Assembly: GCA_905210415.1 (NCBI GenBank)
Contig: CAJLWM010000050.1
Span: 1-15,399, forward strand
DNA: 15,399 bases
Direction: 5' to 3'
Source: an uncultured Prevotellaceae bacterium
GTDB lineage: Bacteria > Bacteroidota > Bacteroidia > Bacteroidales > Muribaculaceae
The position numbers and the translations under genes were made by a program. The notes under the pieces were generated by a model. It searched no databases, was not told the origin of the DNA, and saw only the letters and a program-made list of their open reading frames with translations. Positions 14,717-15,399 of the stretch are shown here, piece by piece (within the stretch, counting starts at the first letter, position 1; the number at the start of each line of letters is the position of its first letter).

Positions 14717-14800
14717 GCCCAGGTGGCGGAATGGTAGACGCGCTCGTTTCAGGTGCGAGTGTTGAGAGACGTGCAGGTTCGAGTCCTGTTCTGGGCACCA
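14717..14800 (+). tRNA. tRNA-Leu (anticodon CAG)
   Basis: Complete cloverleaf with encoded CCA (14798-14800). The acceptor stem pairs GCCCAGG with TCTGGGC (one G-U). The anticodon stem pairs 14743-14747 with 14755-14759, and the 7-base loop TTCAGGT puts CAG (14750-14752) at positions 34-36, reading CUG codons. A long variable arm follows (about 14760-14772), as expected for class II tRNA-Leu, then the T-arm GCAGG-TTCGAGT-CCTGT. It has its own promoter and terminator, so it is a single-gene transcript. Confidence 0.97.
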
Positions 14801-14805
14801 TCCAC

Positions 14806-14840
14806 AAAGAGAATGTAACCGCAGTTACATTCTCTTTTTT
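14806..14840 (+). terminator. Intrinsic terminator of tRNA-Leu
   Basis: AAAGAGAATGTAAC (14806-14819) pairs perfectly with GTTACATTCTCTTT (14824-14837) around CGCA, followed by more T residues. It begins 5 bases after the CCA end. Confidence 0.95.
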
Positions 14841-14844
14841 ATAC

Positions 14845-14877
14845 CCCAATTCAAGCCCTAATGATCGAATTGGGTTA
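14845..14877. repeat. Fifth copy of the dispersed repeat, with its own hairpin
   Basis: Bases 14852-14877 are nearly the exact reverse complement of copy 3: CAAGCCCTAATG, two changed bases, then CGAATTGGGTTA. In addition CCCAATTC (14845-14852) pairs with GAATTGGG (14867-14874) in a perfect 8-bp stem. It follows directly after the tRNA terminator. Confidence 0.75.
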
Positions 14878-14879
14878 TA

Positions 14880-15399
14880 CATATGGAGCGAGGCAAAATT
14901 GTTTGATGTAAGGCATACCACCACCAACCAGCCTCGGAGAGGCTGAAAACCACCATACTGGCAACGATTTTTTCGCGAATAGTAAAGGCCAAAAACCATA
15001 TCACGTCCATAGTCCTGCGTTTGGCAAATATCCCAAGCATCGAGCACGCGAACCTTCGGCTCGCCGCAAGTGGTATAGTATGTTTTCCGCCAGCAGACTC
15101 GCCTAGCGGCTCCCTTGCAAGCGGTTATTATCAGACGAGCGGCTTCACCGCCCTATAAGGTGCCAGCACATTTTTGGTAATCAATTTCACGCAAGTGATT
15201 CTTTCCACACATCACCAAACGCAAATGATACTCATCAACCATATCAAAAAATCTGCGCAATCTGCGTGCGAACAAACCAACAACAATGTGACACACCCGC
15301 AAGAGCGGTGAAGCCGCTCGTCAAGGCAAGACAGCAAGGCTTGCCGTTGAATATCCGCTTGTTAGCGAGCGCAGCGAGTCAGCTGGCGGTGCGCTCTAG
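14880..15399. other. Non-coding, hairpin-rich end region
   Basis: No convincing coding frame was found over these 520 bases. Seen: hairpin CAGCCTC-GGA-GAGGCTG at 14929-14945, next to a run of CCACC; a near-perfect stem at 15048-15064 (GCGAACC/GGCTCGC, one mismatch); a long imperfect inverted repeat (15085-15151 against 15305-15399); local hairpins GAGCGG-TGAAG-CCGCTC (15303-15319) and GGCAAG...CTTGCC (15325-15345); and the doublet ATCTGCGCAATCTGCG near 15250-15266. No terminal transposase or integrase is visible. Confidence 0.6.
15134..15322. repeat. Perfect 18-bp inverted repeat within a larger imperfect inverted repeat
   Basis: GACGAGCGGCTTCACCGC at 15134-15151 recurs inverted at 15305-15322, 153 bases apart. 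Outside it the similarity continues in the same mirrored order: CCGCCAGC-GACTCGC and CAAGCGG occur at 15088-15125 and, inverted, at 15354-15392. The whole forms arms of roughly 65-95 bases around an AT-richer centre. Confidence 0.85.

Noticed and set aside
14858..15040. 60-codon minus-strand frame in the repeat-rich region
   Set aside because: It crosses the dispersed repeat and hairpin 14929-14945, and its composition (Trp runs) looks like translated non-coding DNA.
14712..15047. Minus-strand frame across the tRNA
   Set aside because: It reads antisense through tRNA-Leu and its terminator, a well-known false frame, and lacks any domain.

Overview
The window looks like a piece of a Bacteroidales genome (Bacteroidota; Prevotellaceae, Muribaculaceae or Bacteroidaceae, family not resolvable by eye). 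Evidence: promoters of the Bacteroidota type (-7 box TAnnTTTG, often with TTG/TTTG about 21 bases upstream), a PdxA with the GDTNGIGYE variant, a tyrosine autokinase ending in an alternating Tyr-Gly tail, and lipid A-type LPS synthesis. It reads as ordinary chromosome with no phage or insertion-sequence genes. The last ~500 bases are repeat-rich and non-coding, and may be where an assembly stopped.

Layout. (1) 1-386: the start of a leftward gene, preceded by three tandem 41-bp copies that each carry a leftward promoter, then a strong hairpin terminator. (2) 387-4243, leftward: gltX, an exported beta-rich protein of unknown function, and waaA, tightly packed and driven from a promoter at about 4290. 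(3) 4401-5189, leftward: surE; it diverges from rlmN (5370-6410, rightward), whose promoter lies almost on its start codon. (4) A bidirectional terminator at 6495-6538 separates rlmN from a leftward five-gene run ending there: pdxA, a nucleotidyltransferase, an ATP-grasp protein, a CDP-alcohol phosphatidyltransferase and a HAD hydrolase. (5) 11322-11747, rightward: small membrane protein with a PH-like domain. (6) 11957-14383, rightward: Wzz/BY-kinase for polysaccharide chain-length control. (7) tRNA-Leu(CAG) at 14717-14800 with its own promoter and terminator. (8) 14801-15399: non-coding, hairpins and inverted repeats.

How the genes work together. Much of the window concerns the cell envelope: waaA adds Kdo to lipid A, the BY-kinase controls polysaccharide export, and the four genes downstream of pdxA look like a phospholipid head-group pathway. 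In that reading the nucleotidyltransferase activates an alcohol phosphate as a CDP-alcohol, the CDP-alcohol phosphatidyltransferase joins it to lipid, the HAD enzyme removes a phosphate, and the ATP-grasp enzyme makes an amide-type bond of unknown purpose. The ATP-grasp partner and the altered active-site spacing of the transferase make this cluster the best candidate for something undescribed. A second theme is a family of five ~25-bp repeats (core CCCAATTCGGNCATTAGG) found only in intergenic DNA beside terminators.
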